A DNA stretch of 21,726 nt from a virus. Under the pieces are notes generated by a model. The model did no database searches. It worked only from the letters and a program-made list of their open reading frames with translations, and was not told the origin of the DNA. Within the stretch, counting starts at the first letter, position 1; every line of letters starts with the position of its first letter. A program made the position numbers and the translations under genes. The DNA lies in IMG/VR virus record IMGVR_UViG_3300028735_000038, positions 1 to 21,726 of that record; one strand, 5' to 3'. This document shows positions 8,287 through 16,177 of the stretch, piece by piece.

Positions 8287-10940
8287 CGTTCTTCATCCAA
8301 TATGCGTAGTTCGCGTTGCACGATTACGTCAAAGGCTTTTATACCCCGCACTCGTTCACCTGTGTTCAGAACCACTTCTGGATCACGATTTTGTTGATAT
8401 GCCGCCATTACTCGCTGTCTCAACATGGGGTTGCGGCGCAGATCACGGAAACTCCTCACATTGTCGGCAAAGTAATCTAACATCCAGTCTTGAATGCCAT
8501 TTGCTCTCATCGCATGTGATACCGCTGATATCTCCATTTGTTGAGTGGGTGATGTGCTGTATTCAGCCGCAGCAGGATCATAAGCGGTATATGGCACTCT
8601 GCCGTTGGTGCCCACGGTTCTTGCCCACGCTTCCACTGTGGCTCTTGCCATATCTGTGGGGCTTCGCACTCTTCCAGTGGTAGTAGTAGGGGAAGGCAGT
8701 GCGAGTGATGGCAGTGGGGCGGTGGGTTGTTGTGGCTCTTGGTGCTGTGGTATTGTCAGTGATCCATCTCTGCGTATGCCCACGGGATGAAACTGCCCGT
8801 TCACAAATGCTGTGATGTTTTGACCTGTTTGCGCATCTCGTAGATAAATCACACCATTCACTTCCACTAGTCTTGCATTTCGCACCATTTGTCGCACTTC
8901 ATCTTGAGTGCGTCGTGTTGTGGGATCGCCACTCACGCCCACGTTGATGTTCCATAGGTGTGCGTCTCTCTCCAAATTAGCGTAAGTGGCGGATACGGCG
9001 GCTTCATCCAATGGCGCACCACCGCGCGCCACCCATACAGTTTTGCCCGCACCGCTGATGCCAGGTATTAAGCCAGGAGGACTCACTTCCACTTTTTGAA
9101 CCAATCTATCGGTGACGCGCCGGGCTGCTGTAAAAGCATCCTCTGCGGGCATTCCATCCGCCACCAGTTGTCTCACTTGCTCGGTGTAGATGCGATAAAG
9201 TGCTGATTCCAAATCACCCGCTAACCCAGTGTAAGTGGTGATGAAACTTTGACGAATTTGTGTGTCATTGAGTTGCTGATTGCCAGGAGTGTTCTTGTTC
9301 TTCTCGTAGTTGGCTCGTGCCGCATCCATGCGAAGTCTCACATCAGTGAACTCCGGGCTTGCTGCCACTTGTGTTCTCAAGCCAGCAGCAGCGTCGCCTG
9401 ATGCCACCTTGGCTGCCAGTTCAGGTGCTAAATCACCATAACTTGCGATGCGTTGCCTTGCTGCGGCAATTCTCTGTGGATCACCACTGGCTAACTCGTC
9501 TTGTAAAACCTTGATTTCCGAGTTGGTAAAAGCGGGCACTTGTTCCGGCGCACGTCCAAGAACCACAGCCGCACGGCGTTGTCTTTCACGAATGCCGTCA
9601 GCAGTGGAGATGTCAATGGGCTGTCCATTTTCATCACGGAAGGCACTGGGGCGTATTTGCTGTGCGGTTTCTATGGGGTTTTGGTTGGCTGCGTTCACAC
9701 GACTTGTGAGCACCTTGCCCACATCCTCTGCGCTTTGACGGGCTTGATTGCGCTGTTCTGGTGTGGGTGCGTTTTCCGCTCTGCTTGCTAACTCTTTGAG
9801 TGTTTCAGCCAGTTGTGGCAGTGACGAACCCTGTGTGGCACGCACCACTTCTGCTCGGCGAACCCATTCACGACCATTCACATCCAATCGTGCCTTGTCA
9901 GTTTCAGTGGGTGCTTGTTGTCGCTGTATACCAAGATAAGTCTCCAAGCCCACCACATCACCGCGTTCTACAAAGTCTTTTACTTGAGCTTCCTGCTCGT
10001 CAGCGGTGCGGATTCTATTAGCGTTTTGTTGATCACGTTCGCGCTCGCGTGCCACTGCTCGTGCTTCTGCTTGACGTCTTTCATCTTCACTCCATATGGC
10101 TCGCATATCTTGAGCAACCGCTCGCGCACCTTGTTCACTCATTCCCTGTGGGCGCACTTCACCGGTGGTGATTTTTGTCATCAGTGAACGTCGTTGCTCG
10201 TGACCCATTGCACGCCACTGCCTCCACAGTTCTGCACTAGCATCCACATCAATGTTGCCTTGGCGAAGGCGCTCGCGCACCTGCGGATCAAATCTATAGC
10301 CTTCCTCTGTGGGGCGTTCCGCCAGTGCCATCAGTTCATCGCGGCTTTGTTTTGCGGCTGCGATTTCTTCAGGACGAGCACCTGTCATGATCAATCGTGT
10401 TAGATTGTTGTTGGCGTCGTTGAGTTGACGAACCAGCATGGCAGTGGCTGCGGCTGCTTCTTCTCGGAATCTCACCTCACGGGCTTTGCCCACTGCTTGA
10501 ACTCGCGATTCTTCGAACTCCAGTGCCCACGCGCCTTGAAGGCGTGATGGGATATTGGGTAGCGTTTCCTGCTTGAGTTTCTCCATCGCATCCTGAAGTG
10601 CCACGGGATCGTTGCCGTATCGCAGTGTTATTTCCTGCTGCTTCTCTTGTAGATCCTGACGCTGTTGAAGTAAGAACACGCGATCCGCGGCTCTGTTGAA
10701 GGCTCTACCTGATGCTCGCAATTCACTGCGTTGCTTCAGTTCCTTGCCTCCAGTGGCCATTTGCTCATTGATACCCGATTGTGTGCCTTCCTGCTCAGAT
10801 TCGCGCTCAATCATCGCCAAGCCTTCATTCACCAAGGTGCGCTCCAGAGGTGCCAGTGCTTGACTGGGTTCAGGCACTTGAGCGGGGTTCACATTTCCAA
10901 TACTGCCGGGGTTTAGAATAGTGGTTGGTATATTGACCAT
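8283..10940 (-). CDS. Internal virion/ejection protein, T7 gp15-like by position
   Basis: An 885-aa, highly charged, Gln/Glu/Arg/Ala-rich protein. Residues about 30 to 420 look like long helices with coiled-coil character (for example QQRQDLQEKQQEITLRYGND). A Pro-rich linker near 745 to 775 leads to a compact C-terminal domain of about 110 residues. T7 gp15 (747 aa) is the tubular ejection protein between gp14 and gp16, and this gene has the same place and character. ATG at 10940 overlaps the preceding TAA as TAATG. There is no signal peptide, transmembrane segment or recognised enzyme motif. Its ejection function is inferred from gene order. Confidence 0.78.
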   Translation of the reverse strand: MVNIPTTILNPGSIGNVNPAQVPEPSQALAPLERTLVNEGLAMIERESEQEGTQSGINEQMATGGKELKQRSELRASGRAFNRAADRVFLLQQRQDLQEKQQEITLRYGNDPVALQDAMEKLKQETLPNIPSRLQGAWALEFEESRVQAVGKAREVRFREEAAAATAMLVRQLNDANNNLTRLIMTGARPEEIAAAKQSRDELMALAERPTEEGYRFDPQVRERLRQGNIDVDASAELWRQWRAMGHEQRRSLMTKITTGEVRPQGMSEQGARAVAQDMRAIWSEDERRQAEARAVARERERDQQNANRIRTADEQEAQVKDFVERGDVVGLETYLGIQRQQAPTETDKARLDVNGREWVRRAEVVRATQGSSLPQLAETLKELASRAENAPTPEQRNQARQSAEDVGKVLTSRVNAANQNPIETAQQIRPSAFRDENGQPIDISTADGIRERQRRAAVVLGRAPEQVPAFTNSEIKVLQDELASGDPQRIAAARQRIASYGDLAPELAAKVASGDAAAGLRTQVAASPEFTDVRLRMDAARANYEKNKNTPGNQQLNDTQIRQSFITTYTGLAGDLESALYRIYTEQVRQLVADGMPAEDAFTAARRVTDRLVQKVEVSPPGLIPGISGAGKTVWVARGGAPLDEAAVSATYANLERDAHLWNINVGVSGDPTTRRTQDEVRQMVRNARLVEVNGVIYLRDAQTGQNITAFVNGQFHPVGIRRDGSLTIPQHQEPQQPTAPLPSLALPSPTTTTGRVRSPTDMARATVEAWARTVGTNGRVPYTAYDPAAAEYSTSPTQQMEISAVSHAMRANGIQDWMLDYFADNVRSFRDLRRNPMLRQRVMAAYQQNRDPEVVLNTGERVRGIKAFDVIVQRELRILDEER

Positions 10941-11344
10941 TATGACCTCAAGAAGATTTGTGCTCCGGTGCCCACTAAGGAAGCGATGTTGCTCATGTTG
11001 GCGTTCTTACCTGCGGCGTATGCAGAGAAGCGAGCGTTGTCCATTCCCAGTCGTGTACGTAGGTCTGCCACGTATTCGTCTCTTGCAAACTCGGCTGCGG
11101 TGTCGCCCATCACATCAAGTGCAGTGCCATCCAGTGTCACACCTGCCTTGGAGAAACCCACCGCTTGCGCACCCATCAATGCGTCGCGTTGTTTTGTTCT
11201 TGTTTGTTTTGCCAGAGTGTTGTCTAGAGCCAGTGCTTGGGCTTGTCGCTCGTAGAGTGCACCCTGCATGCGGGCTGAATCACTGCGTGCTTGATTGCCA
11301 AGAAAGGTTCCGCCCAAGGCTAAGGCTGCGCCAAGGAAACTCAT
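10940..11344 (-). CDS. Small internal virion protein, T7 gp14-like
   Basis: A 134-aa protein starting MSFLGAALALGGTFLGNQAR. A hydrophobic Gly/Ala N-terminus is followed by a helical Ala/Gln/Arg-rich middle and the pattern GFSKAGVTLDGTALDVMGDT. That pattern is typical of gp14-type internal virion proteins (arginine-rich helix, AxGVxLxGxxxDVxxDT). I chose ATG at 11344 because it overlaps the upstream stop as ATGA and has GGAGAAG 6 to 10 nt before it. An ATG five codons upstream (11359) overlaps that Shine-Dalgarno and would lack a good site of its own. In T7, gp14 is ejected into the outer membrane. A C-terminal hydrophobic tail (NIASLVGTGAQIFL) could also touch membrane. Confidence 0.82.
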   Translation of the reverse strand: MSFLGAALALGGTFLGNQARSDSARMQGALYERQAQALALDNTLAKQTRTKQRDALMGAQAVGFSKAGVTLDGTALDVMGDTAAEFARDEYVADLRTRLGMDNARFSAYAAGKNANMSNIASLVGTGAQIFLRS

Positions 11345-11748
11345 TGTTGTCTTCTCCATATGTTCTCAGCACCCATCTGATCCACCAGTTCAAATCCCAG
11401 ACTCTGTAGCCATCTATAGCCGCTGTTGTGTTGTTGATTATGTATCGCTATCACTGGTAAATGCAGTGATTTCAGCACCTCAAGTAGAGTTTTGCGGAAA
11501 TGTCGTTTGGCGCGCCAGCACTTCCAAGTGGCAAACTGCCAGACATATATCACGTTGAATTGGTGTACAGGCTCACAGCGGAACACGCATCTATCCTCAC
11601 CATAAGTGATCAAATTGGCGGGCAAATGGCGATCCACAAACTCATCGAATGTAAGGTTGATCCGCTCAGCTAGCGCCTTGTCATCTGGTGAAAAGTTGTT
11701 CCAGATGTATTTCAAATCATCCGCAGTGGCAACGCTATACTCACGCAT
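11341..11748 (-). CDS. T7 gp13-like internal virion protein with GNAT-type fold signature
   Basis: The 135-aa product resembles T7 gp13 (138 aa) in length, place and C-terminal half. VWQFATWKCWRAKRHFRKTL at residues 69 to 88 parallels the gp13 segment around VWRLSGKAKRKFRKLI. The stretch NSGYRWLQSLGFELVDQ (108 to 124) parallels its HIRFLKTIGAVF region and looks like the last part of a GNAT acetyltransferase fold (residues facing a W/F-L-x-x-x-GF motif). T7 gp13 is needed for infectious virions, perhaps as an assembly factor; acetyltransferase activity is unproven. The start at 11748 overlaps the tail tubular B gene by 8 nt. Confidence 0.85.
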   Translation of the reverse strand: MREYSVATADDLKYIWNNFSPDDKALAERINLTFDEFVDRHLPANLITYGEDRCVFRCEPVHQFNVIYVWQFATWKCWRAKRHFRKTLLEVLKSLHLPVIAIHNQQHNSGYRWLQSLGFELVDQMGAENIWRRQQ

Positions 11749-14059
11749 AGGCCATCTCCAAACTCACTGCCAGCACCACACAAGGTTGGGGTTCTTTCAC
11801 TTGAATGGAGAAGGTTTGATCCTTCAGCCATCCGCGAAGGCGTATTTCTTTGCTGCCGCTGAACGCCACGATTGGTTGATCCAAAAGGTTGTTGCCAAAG
11901 TTGCGGAACACCGCTGCCACTCCATCCACTGACAGTGTCTTGGTGTTGACCACATCCACCACTGCCCGAACCTTGCGTATCTGATTGCCTTTGCGTGTGA
12001 GCGTTTGATTGCCCACCACAATATTCATTGGCACCATCTCCGCTTCGTATCTAAAGCCCACTTGTATCTCACTCACTGGTTCACTGACTTCTATGGTACC
12101 CGTGTTATCAACCAAATAGTCACCCAGCACAAAGCCATCTCCCACTACGGTCACAGTTTCACCAATCAGTGTGTTGAGTCCGCTCCAAGTGGTTTTGGGT
12201 GTGGTGTCTGTGCCAGTGTAGAAGTGATCCAAAAACACATCTTCTTCCGTTTGTGCTTCAATGAACACGCGATCCACATTGTTGATGGTTCTTTGAACCA
12301 CCGCAAAGAGGCATTCTCTGCTTCTGCCCGTTGAGTCAACCACGTTTGCCACGTTGACGGCTCGGTAGATGCCATTGGTTTTACGACGACTCCAAGCCAG
12401 CACATTCCTCGCAGCATCCACACACAACACACACATCTCACCGTCTTCCCGGGTCACATAGAGATAGTTGGCTTGTGTGTCTCGGTAGGATCGCAGATAA
12501 GCCATATCAAAGGGCTCTTTGCCCGGAACGAACAAGTGATGAGCCAGGATGGTTTTGTTGTCAGCCACATACTTGTCAGAAGTCAACTGGTAGACGAAAC
12601 TGCGAAGTTCTTTGAAGTTGGCGGTAAAGAACATCAACTCATCTTCCACATCAAGCACTGGTATATCGGAGATGCCATAAAGGCTTTGACGACGACACAA
12701 CACATTGGTTGGTGACAGCGCATTATCGCCTCCACCCAGTTCATATTCGTCATCAGTGGTGAAGATGTTCACGTTGCGCTTGCTCTTCATATCACGGATT
12801 CTACCCGTGGTGTCTGCTGCGATGGTGAACACAAAACCAAAGTCCTGTGTGGTGTTGCTGTTGTCGAAGTCGTTGGGGTTGCCAGTGCGTGAGCCTGCCA
12901 CTGTTAGCGGACCATCTTGTGTGCCGCCCACCAAGAAGCGGTTTTCGTAGAAGGTGGCGGCTGCGGGATAGCCCCGAGCAGCACTCCAAAACCATTCCTG
13001 CCAGGTGCCAGCGGCGGCAGTGGTGGTGCTTGACAGTGTGGCAACCACGGTGGCATTGGCTACCAAGCCGGTGGCAAAAATCACATCCTGAATATTGAAG
13101 TCAGCACCACCTGTTTCTCGCACTCTGAAGTGCTGAAAATCCATATTGGTCACTGGCACATCCACATAACCCCATGAACCAGCGGGGATCGTGACCTTTG
13201 CGGTACCGAGATTAGCAGCAGTAGCGAAGGTGTTAGTTGTATCTCCTTCAAATACCAAGTTGAAGGTGGTTGTGCTCACTGGTCGAATGCCCACTATGCG
13301 AGTGCGGATTGCTGATGTGTAAGAGTAGCCGATCCATCCATTCACACCTGCTGATGTCACCGTTGTGTTGTTGTTGTCAAAGGCATTGGCTGCGGTGCCT
13401 GCGGAAGCCAGTGCCGTGCCACCTGTGGCTGCTGATGGAAACGCCGTGATGTCTGCTGAACCCGAGTTGAGGAACACTCGCACGCCTGAAGCGTGACCCG
13501 CTTTCCAAGCGGGAGCCACATTCAGTGTGAGCGTGATGTTGCCTGTGGTTGCTGACGGCGTGAGTGTGGAGATGAGGTTATAACGTGCTCTTGTGATATT
13601 GGTGGGTTCCCACAACGTAAGACTCCACTGGCTGTCAGAGCCCTGACGACGCAGTTGACGAGTTTGACGCAGGGGATGGAATATAAAAAGCGTGTCACCT
13701 GTTTGGGTGAACCGCAGTTCTGACAGTTCACTGGCAAGATATGGTGTGGCAATGGGCGACGACACCACCATCTGAAAGTTGCGCATGATACGCAGTTCCA
13801 GTGGTGTAAAAATGAGAGTGTATTGCTGTTCTTTGTTGAAGTCAAACGTGTGTAGTTTTACCGCGTCCACTTGAACGTTGGTGAGTTCGTACACATACTC
13901 GTGCCCTCTGCGGAAGTCCAAACCGCCCTGTGGCAGCACATTGAAGTTCTCGATTTTAGCAGCACCGCGAGTGTAGATAGGTAGGTCCGATGACGAGTAA
14001 AGATACTCGCCCATTTCCCCCGCCACCCAGCGGCTTTGCGTTACAATTCTTTTGGGCAT
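11741..14059 (-). CDS. Tail tubular protein B (tail nozzle), T7 gp12-like
   Basis: A 772-aa protein close in size to T7 gp12 (794 aa). The N-terminus shows the family pattern: SRWVAGEMGEYLYSSSDLPI at residues 8 to 27, then a helix leading to VLPQGGLDFRRGHEYVYEL. Later parts fit gp12-type nozzles: NRFLVGGTQDGPLTVAGSRTG (middle; outer surface strands), FTTDDEYELGG, and NVLAWSRRKTNGIYRAVNVA. It forms the hexameric lower tail in T7. A beta-rich Thr/Ala/Gly insertion at about 160 to 345 carries probable surface domains. ATG at 14059 overlaps the tail tubular A stop as TAATG. Confidence 0.9.
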   Translation of the reverse strand: MPKRIVTQSRWVAGEMGEYLYSSSDLPIYTRGAAKIENFNVLPQGGLDFRRGHEYVYELTNVQVDAVKLHTFDFNKEQQYTLIFTPLELRIMRNFQMVVSSPIATPYLASELSELRFTQTGDTLFIFHPLRQTRQLRRQGSDSQWSLTLWEPTNITRARYNLISTLTPSATTGNITLTLNVAPAWKAGHASGVRVFLNSGSADITAFPSAATGGTALASAGTAANAFDNNNTTVTSAGVNGWIGYSYTSAIRTRIVGIRPVSTTTFNLVFEGDTTNTFATAANLGTAKVTIPAGSWGYVDVPVTNMDFQHFRVRETGGADFNIQDVIFATGLVANATVVATLSSTTTAAAGTWQEWFWSAARGYPAAATFYENRFLVGGTQDGPLTVAGSRTGNPNDFDNSNTTQDFGFVFTIAADTTGRIRDMKSKRNVNIFTTDDEYELGGGDNALSPTNVLCRRQSLYGISDIPVLDVEDELMFFTANFKELRSFVYQLTSDKYVADNKTILAHHLFVPGKEPFDMAYLRSYRDTQANYLYVTREDGEMCVLCVDAARNVLAWSRRKTNGIYRAVNVANVVDSTGRSRECLFAVVQRTINNVDRVFIEAQTEEDVFLDHFYTGTDTTPKTTWSGLNTLIGETVTVVGDGFVLGDYLVDNTGTIEVSEPVSEIQVGFRYEAEMVPMNIVVGNQTLTRKGNQIRKVRAVVDVVNTKTLSVDGVAAVFRNFGNNLLDQPIVAFSGSKEIRLRGWLKDQTFSIQVKEPQPCVVLAVSLEMAYA

Positions 14060-14637
14060 TAGAAGCGCTCACTCACATAACGGCTGTTGGCAGGTGTGAG
14101 CACCGCTGTGGTGTGATCTGATTGAGCATCCACATTTCGTGCTTCCGCTCTGCGCTGTTCGTATTCCTGTGCCATCAATCTTGCGATGTTGATGTCTGAT
14201 GTCAGTGGCATCGCCATATCGTAAGCCAAACGGCTCACCATCAAATCTTGAAAGTATGGCGGAAACTGATCCTCCGACTTTTCCTCGTGATACTTGAACC
14301 ACATGGGTTTTGTGTTGCTCAATATGCGATTGCCTTCCAAGAGATAGGGCACTGGCGATCCCGAGCGGTCCAGTGCCATCACTTCACGCATAACAAAACT
14401 GGGTTTGTAGTAGGCATAACGCCAGTTGCTGTCTTTGGGCGTTTCGTTGGCCAATACCAGTTCTTCGGTTTTGAGTGTGAAGTTCCAAAAGTAATTGCTC
14501 AATTCTGCTTTGCGAGCGTTGGGGTAGATCACTGCCGCAAATCTGGCTTCATTGGTGCCATCTTCAAAACTTTGCACCACTTCTGCCCCCAGTCGTGTGG
14601 TTGCTAAACTGATTAAGTCAAACGCCGTTGTAGCCAT
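14059..14637 (-). CDS. Tail tubular protein A (head-to-tail adaptor), T7 gp11-like
   Basis: A 192-aa protein, the usual length for gp11-type adaptors (T7 gp11 is 196 aa). The family pattern is clear: LISLATTRLGAEVVQSFEDG near the N-terminus, then YPNARKAELSNYFWNFTLKT, then WRYAYYKPSFVMRE and LMVSRLAYDMAMPLT. It forms the dodecameric ring below the portal. AAGGAGACCCC stands just before the ATG at 14637. This gene opens a new transcription block: an intrinsic terminator and two late-promoter-like motifs lie in the 162-nt gap upstream. Confidence 0.92.
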   Translation of the reverse strand: MATTAFDLISLATTRLGAEVVQSFEDGTNEARFAAVIYPNARKAELSNYFWNFTLKTEELVLANETPKDSNWRYAYYKPSFVMREVMALDRSGSPVPYLLEGNRILSNTKPMWFKYHEEKSEDQFPPYFQDLMVSRLAYDMAMPLTSDINIARLMAQEYEQRRAEARNVDAQSDHTTAVLTPANSRYVSERF

Positions 14638-14659
14638 TGTGAAGGGGTCTCCTTTTGTC

Positions 14660-14667
14660 TATTTAGC
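14660..14667 (-). promoter_or_regulatory. Late-promoter-like octamer P6 (GCTAAATA) before tail tubular A
   Basis: With T4 late-promoter geometry +1 would be A at 14654, giving a 17-nt leader that starts with the Shine-Dalgarno AAGGAG. The ten bases TCGCTAAATA are shared with P5. No -35 box is visible. Read-through RNA could pair GGGGUUUCUU (14697 to 14688) with AAGGAGACCCC (14654 to 14644), hiding this site, while P6 transcripts would lack the upstream arm. Confidence 0.6.
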
Positions 14668-14687
14668 GAAGCTGCGGTTCAACCACC

Positions 14688-14713
14688 AAGAAACCCCAGT
14701 GTTTCCACTGGGG
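14688..14713 (-). terminator. Intrinsic terminator after capsid/decoration genes
   Basis: On the minus strand CCCCAGTG, a GAAA tetraloop and CACTGGGG form a perfect 8-bp stem followed by TTTCTT. GNRA loops favour stable RNA hairpins. It lies between the capsid/decoration pair and tail tubular A, the place of T7 T-phi. The plus strand lacks a T-run after the stem, so only minus orientation is supported. Confidence 0.75.
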
Positions 14714-14760
14714 CTCCTTGCGTAGTCATAAGAGGAGATGCCCGATGGTCTGGGCACTCG

Positions 14761-14768
14761 TATTTAGC
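14761..14768 (-). promoter_or_regulatory. Late-promoter-like octamer P5 (GCTAAATA) upstream of the terminator
   Basis: Expected +1 is near 14755 by T4 geometry. The first 20 nt of that RNA include TGCCC and GGGCA able to form a small hairpin (14739 to 14756), and the terminator ends it at about 14688. P5 would therefore mainly give an RNA of about 68 nt, or a read-through message for tail tubular A. No -35 box is seen. Confidence 0.45.
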
Positions 14769-14799
14769 GAGCGAGATGTTTTTAGGCGTTAATCAAGTT

Positions 14800-15168
14800 C
14801 TAGCGCAAATCTTGAAAACCTTCAACATACAGTGTGACAGTGCCATTGGCAGTGCCTGAGCCGCTTGTGATCACAGAGATTCTGCGTGGTGCAGAGTTTG
14901 TTGATCCCAAGCCGCCGGTGATGGTGCCTGGGGATGAAGTTGCGGTTGCCGCAATGATATCAGTGGGTGGATCAAAACCCGTACCCATGGCGTTTAGTAC
15001 TTCCTGGCGCACTGCCAGATTGGTGTTGGCTCCCAGACCGGGCTGCACCAAACGTATGTTGGTGATTACAAAACCACCGGGCAGTAGGTCGTCCATGTTG
15101 AACACTGTACCGGAGGCTGCATTTGTGTAGGTGTTGCTCTTTGTGTCAATGTGAATTGGGAAACTCAT
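14800..15168 (-). CDS. Probable capsid decoration/head-stabilising protein
   Basis: A 122-aa, beta-prone protein rich in Thr, Gly, Ser and Asn, with few charges and no signal peptide. It has a central Gly/Ser/Thr stretch (about residues 76 to 95) and ends in strand-like sequence (TVTLYVEGF). It follows the capsid gene after a 24-nt gap and has a strong AAAGGAG Shine-Dalgarno, so it is probably made in quantity with the capsid protein. Position and composition suggest an outer-surface decoration protein; I do not recognise the family by sequence. The intrinsic terminator downstream ends the capsid/decoration unit. Confidence 0.75.
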   Translation of the reverse strand: MSFPIHIDTKSNTYTNAASGTVFNMDDLLPGGFVITNIRLVQPGLGANTNLAVRQEVLNAMGTGFDPPTDIIAATATSSPGTITGGLGSTNSAPRRISVITSGSGTANGTVTLYVEGFQDLR

Positions 15169-15192
15169 TTCTATTACTCCTTTGGTGTTCTA

Positions 15193-16014
15193 TCAGTCTG
15201 CGATGTTGGCAGCGACGATGCCTGTGTTCCAAGTCACCACAGCGCCGGCTTGGAATTCCACCAACACCTGCCACGCTCTCTTGTGGGCAACCCAGTCAAT
15301 GCGTGCGGTTGGTGCTTGTGAAATCGCAAGATGCACTGCTTTCTTGTGATAGCGGAATATTCTGCGTTGATTTGCTGCGGGCACTGGTAGGTAGTTGTGA
15401 ACGATATGACGTGCACCAAGTACGCGTGAAATCATGCCGTTCTGTAAACCCTTTTCATCCATATAGTCCGCTGATGTGATCACTTGGTCTGCGAGCATGT
15501 CTTCTTCAGCACCGGGCGAAATAACCGCAACCACATCTGGTCCTGGTTGAATGTCAGCCAAGCGTAGACGCTTGGTCATTGCCACCATACCAAGACGGTC
15601 ATAGGTGTTTGCTGTGGGCAGTGTGATTGATGTGGTTTGACCCGCATGCAGAGCATCGATAATGCGCGCATCTAACTTCCTGTAGATCGCGCTCCATAGC
15701 GAGTCCATAAACGCTGTGCGGTAGTTTACGTTTGAGCGGAACTCGTCAGGTGAATGAATAAGAGCCGCAGCATATGTGTCTGTTAGCACACAATCGCGAA
15801 AGCCCATGTCATTGTTGCTGTATTGCACGTCACTGCCACGTGGCTGCTCGTCAAAGGCTTGTGCCACGTCAAAAACGGGTGCACGATAGATGCGGTCGTT
15901 GACATCACGAACCACAACAACAGTGTCCTCAAGTTTTGCTGTTTCTTGTTGGAATCTATGTGTGACCTCTGTGCCAAACTTGGTGGTCCATAGATTGTCG
16001 GCGAACTGACTCAT
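15193..16014 (-). CDS. Major capsid protein
   Basis: A 273-aa protein just after the scaffold gene, in the place of T7 gene 10. It starts MSQFADNLWTTKFGTEVTHR and contains FRDCVLTDTYAAALIHSPDE and DVVAVISPGAEEDML, patterns found in short podovirus capsid proteins of presumed HK97 fold. It is shorter than T7 gp10A (345 aa). No slippery sequence for a longer 10B-type form was noticed. GGAGG lies 9 nt before ATG 16014, but it is one arm of a 9-bp hairpin, and a terminator lies farther upstream, so expression seems controlled in the leader. No promoter-like motif is visible between that terminator and the start. Identity is inferred from context and pattern. Confidence 0.85.
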   Translation of the reverse strand: MSQFADNLWTTKFGTEVTHRFQQETAKLEDTVVVVRDVNDRIYRAPVFDVAQAFDEQPRGSDVQYSNNDMGFRDCVLTDTYAAALIHSPDEFRSNVNYRTAFMDSLWSAIYRKLDARIIDALHAGQTTSITLPTANTYDRLGMVAMTKRLRLADIQPGPDVVAVISPGAEEDMLADQVITSADYMDEKGLQNGMISRVLGARHIVHNYLPVPAANQRRIFRYHKKAVHLAISQAPTARIDWVAHKRAWQVLVEFQAGAVVTWNTGIVAANIAD

Positions 16015-16023
16015 TTAGAAATA

Positions 16024-16067
16024 CCTCCATAGGTTGCTGTAATGCTCTAGCATCACTGCTATGGAGG
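16024..16067 (-). promoter_or_regulatory. RBS-sequestering hairpin of the capsid gene
   Basis: On the minus strand CCTCCATAG (16067 to 16059) pairs perfectly with CTATGGAGG (16032 to 16024), which contains the capsid Shine-Dalgarno. Inside, GTGATGC and GCATTAC form a second 7-bp stem with one G-U pair and a TAGA loop. The same inner pair would be an A-C mismatch on the plus strand, which fits a structure acting in minus-strand RNA. Confidence 0.7.
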
Positions 16068-16075
16068 ATTCAGTG

Positions 16076-16113
16076 AAAAAACCACACCTCTAGCGTAGTG
16101 ATGCCAGAGGTGT
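16076..16113 (-). terminator. Intrinsic terminator between scaffold and capsid genes
   Basis: ACACCTCT and AGAGGTGT form an 8-bp stem on the minus strand, extended inside by G-U, G-C and C-G pairs to 11 bp around an 8-nt loop (ATCACTAC). It is followed by GG and TTTTTT. This is a textbook rho-independent terminator, placed upstream of the capsid gene, which would then depend on read-through or on conditional folding. Confidence 0.8.
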
Positions 16114-16172
16114 CTCTTCTTTGTTCAGGGCGGCAGTTGCCGGTATCCTTACTAAAGGAAAAGGCTCAAGTC
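16076..16172 (-). ncRNA. Candidate structured leader RNA / short RNA between P4 and the terminator
   Basis: If P4 starts RNA near 16172 and the terminator works, a 97-nt RNA results. It holds three hairpins: TCCTT-TAGT-AAGGA (16159 to 16146), CGGCA-AC-TGCCG (16142 to 16131) and the terminator. Its terminator loop GCATCACT (16104 to 16097) is the exact complement of AGTGATGC (16057 to 16050) in the capsid RBS hairpin. It may be a leader, a separate RNA, or both. There is no open frame with a ribosome binding site. Confidence 0.4.
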
Positions 16173-16177
16173 AGTGT

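Noticed and set aside
11342-11359. Longer gp14-like start at ATG 11359
   Set aside because: Its ATG overlaps the GGAGAAG that serves the ATGA-coupled start at 11344; neighbouring genes use the same coupled style.
14724-14767. Tiny plus-strand ORF starting at ATG 14738 after AGAGGAG
   Set aside because: The frame is only ten codons or so, the spacing to ATG is too short, and it opposes the transcription of the whole window.
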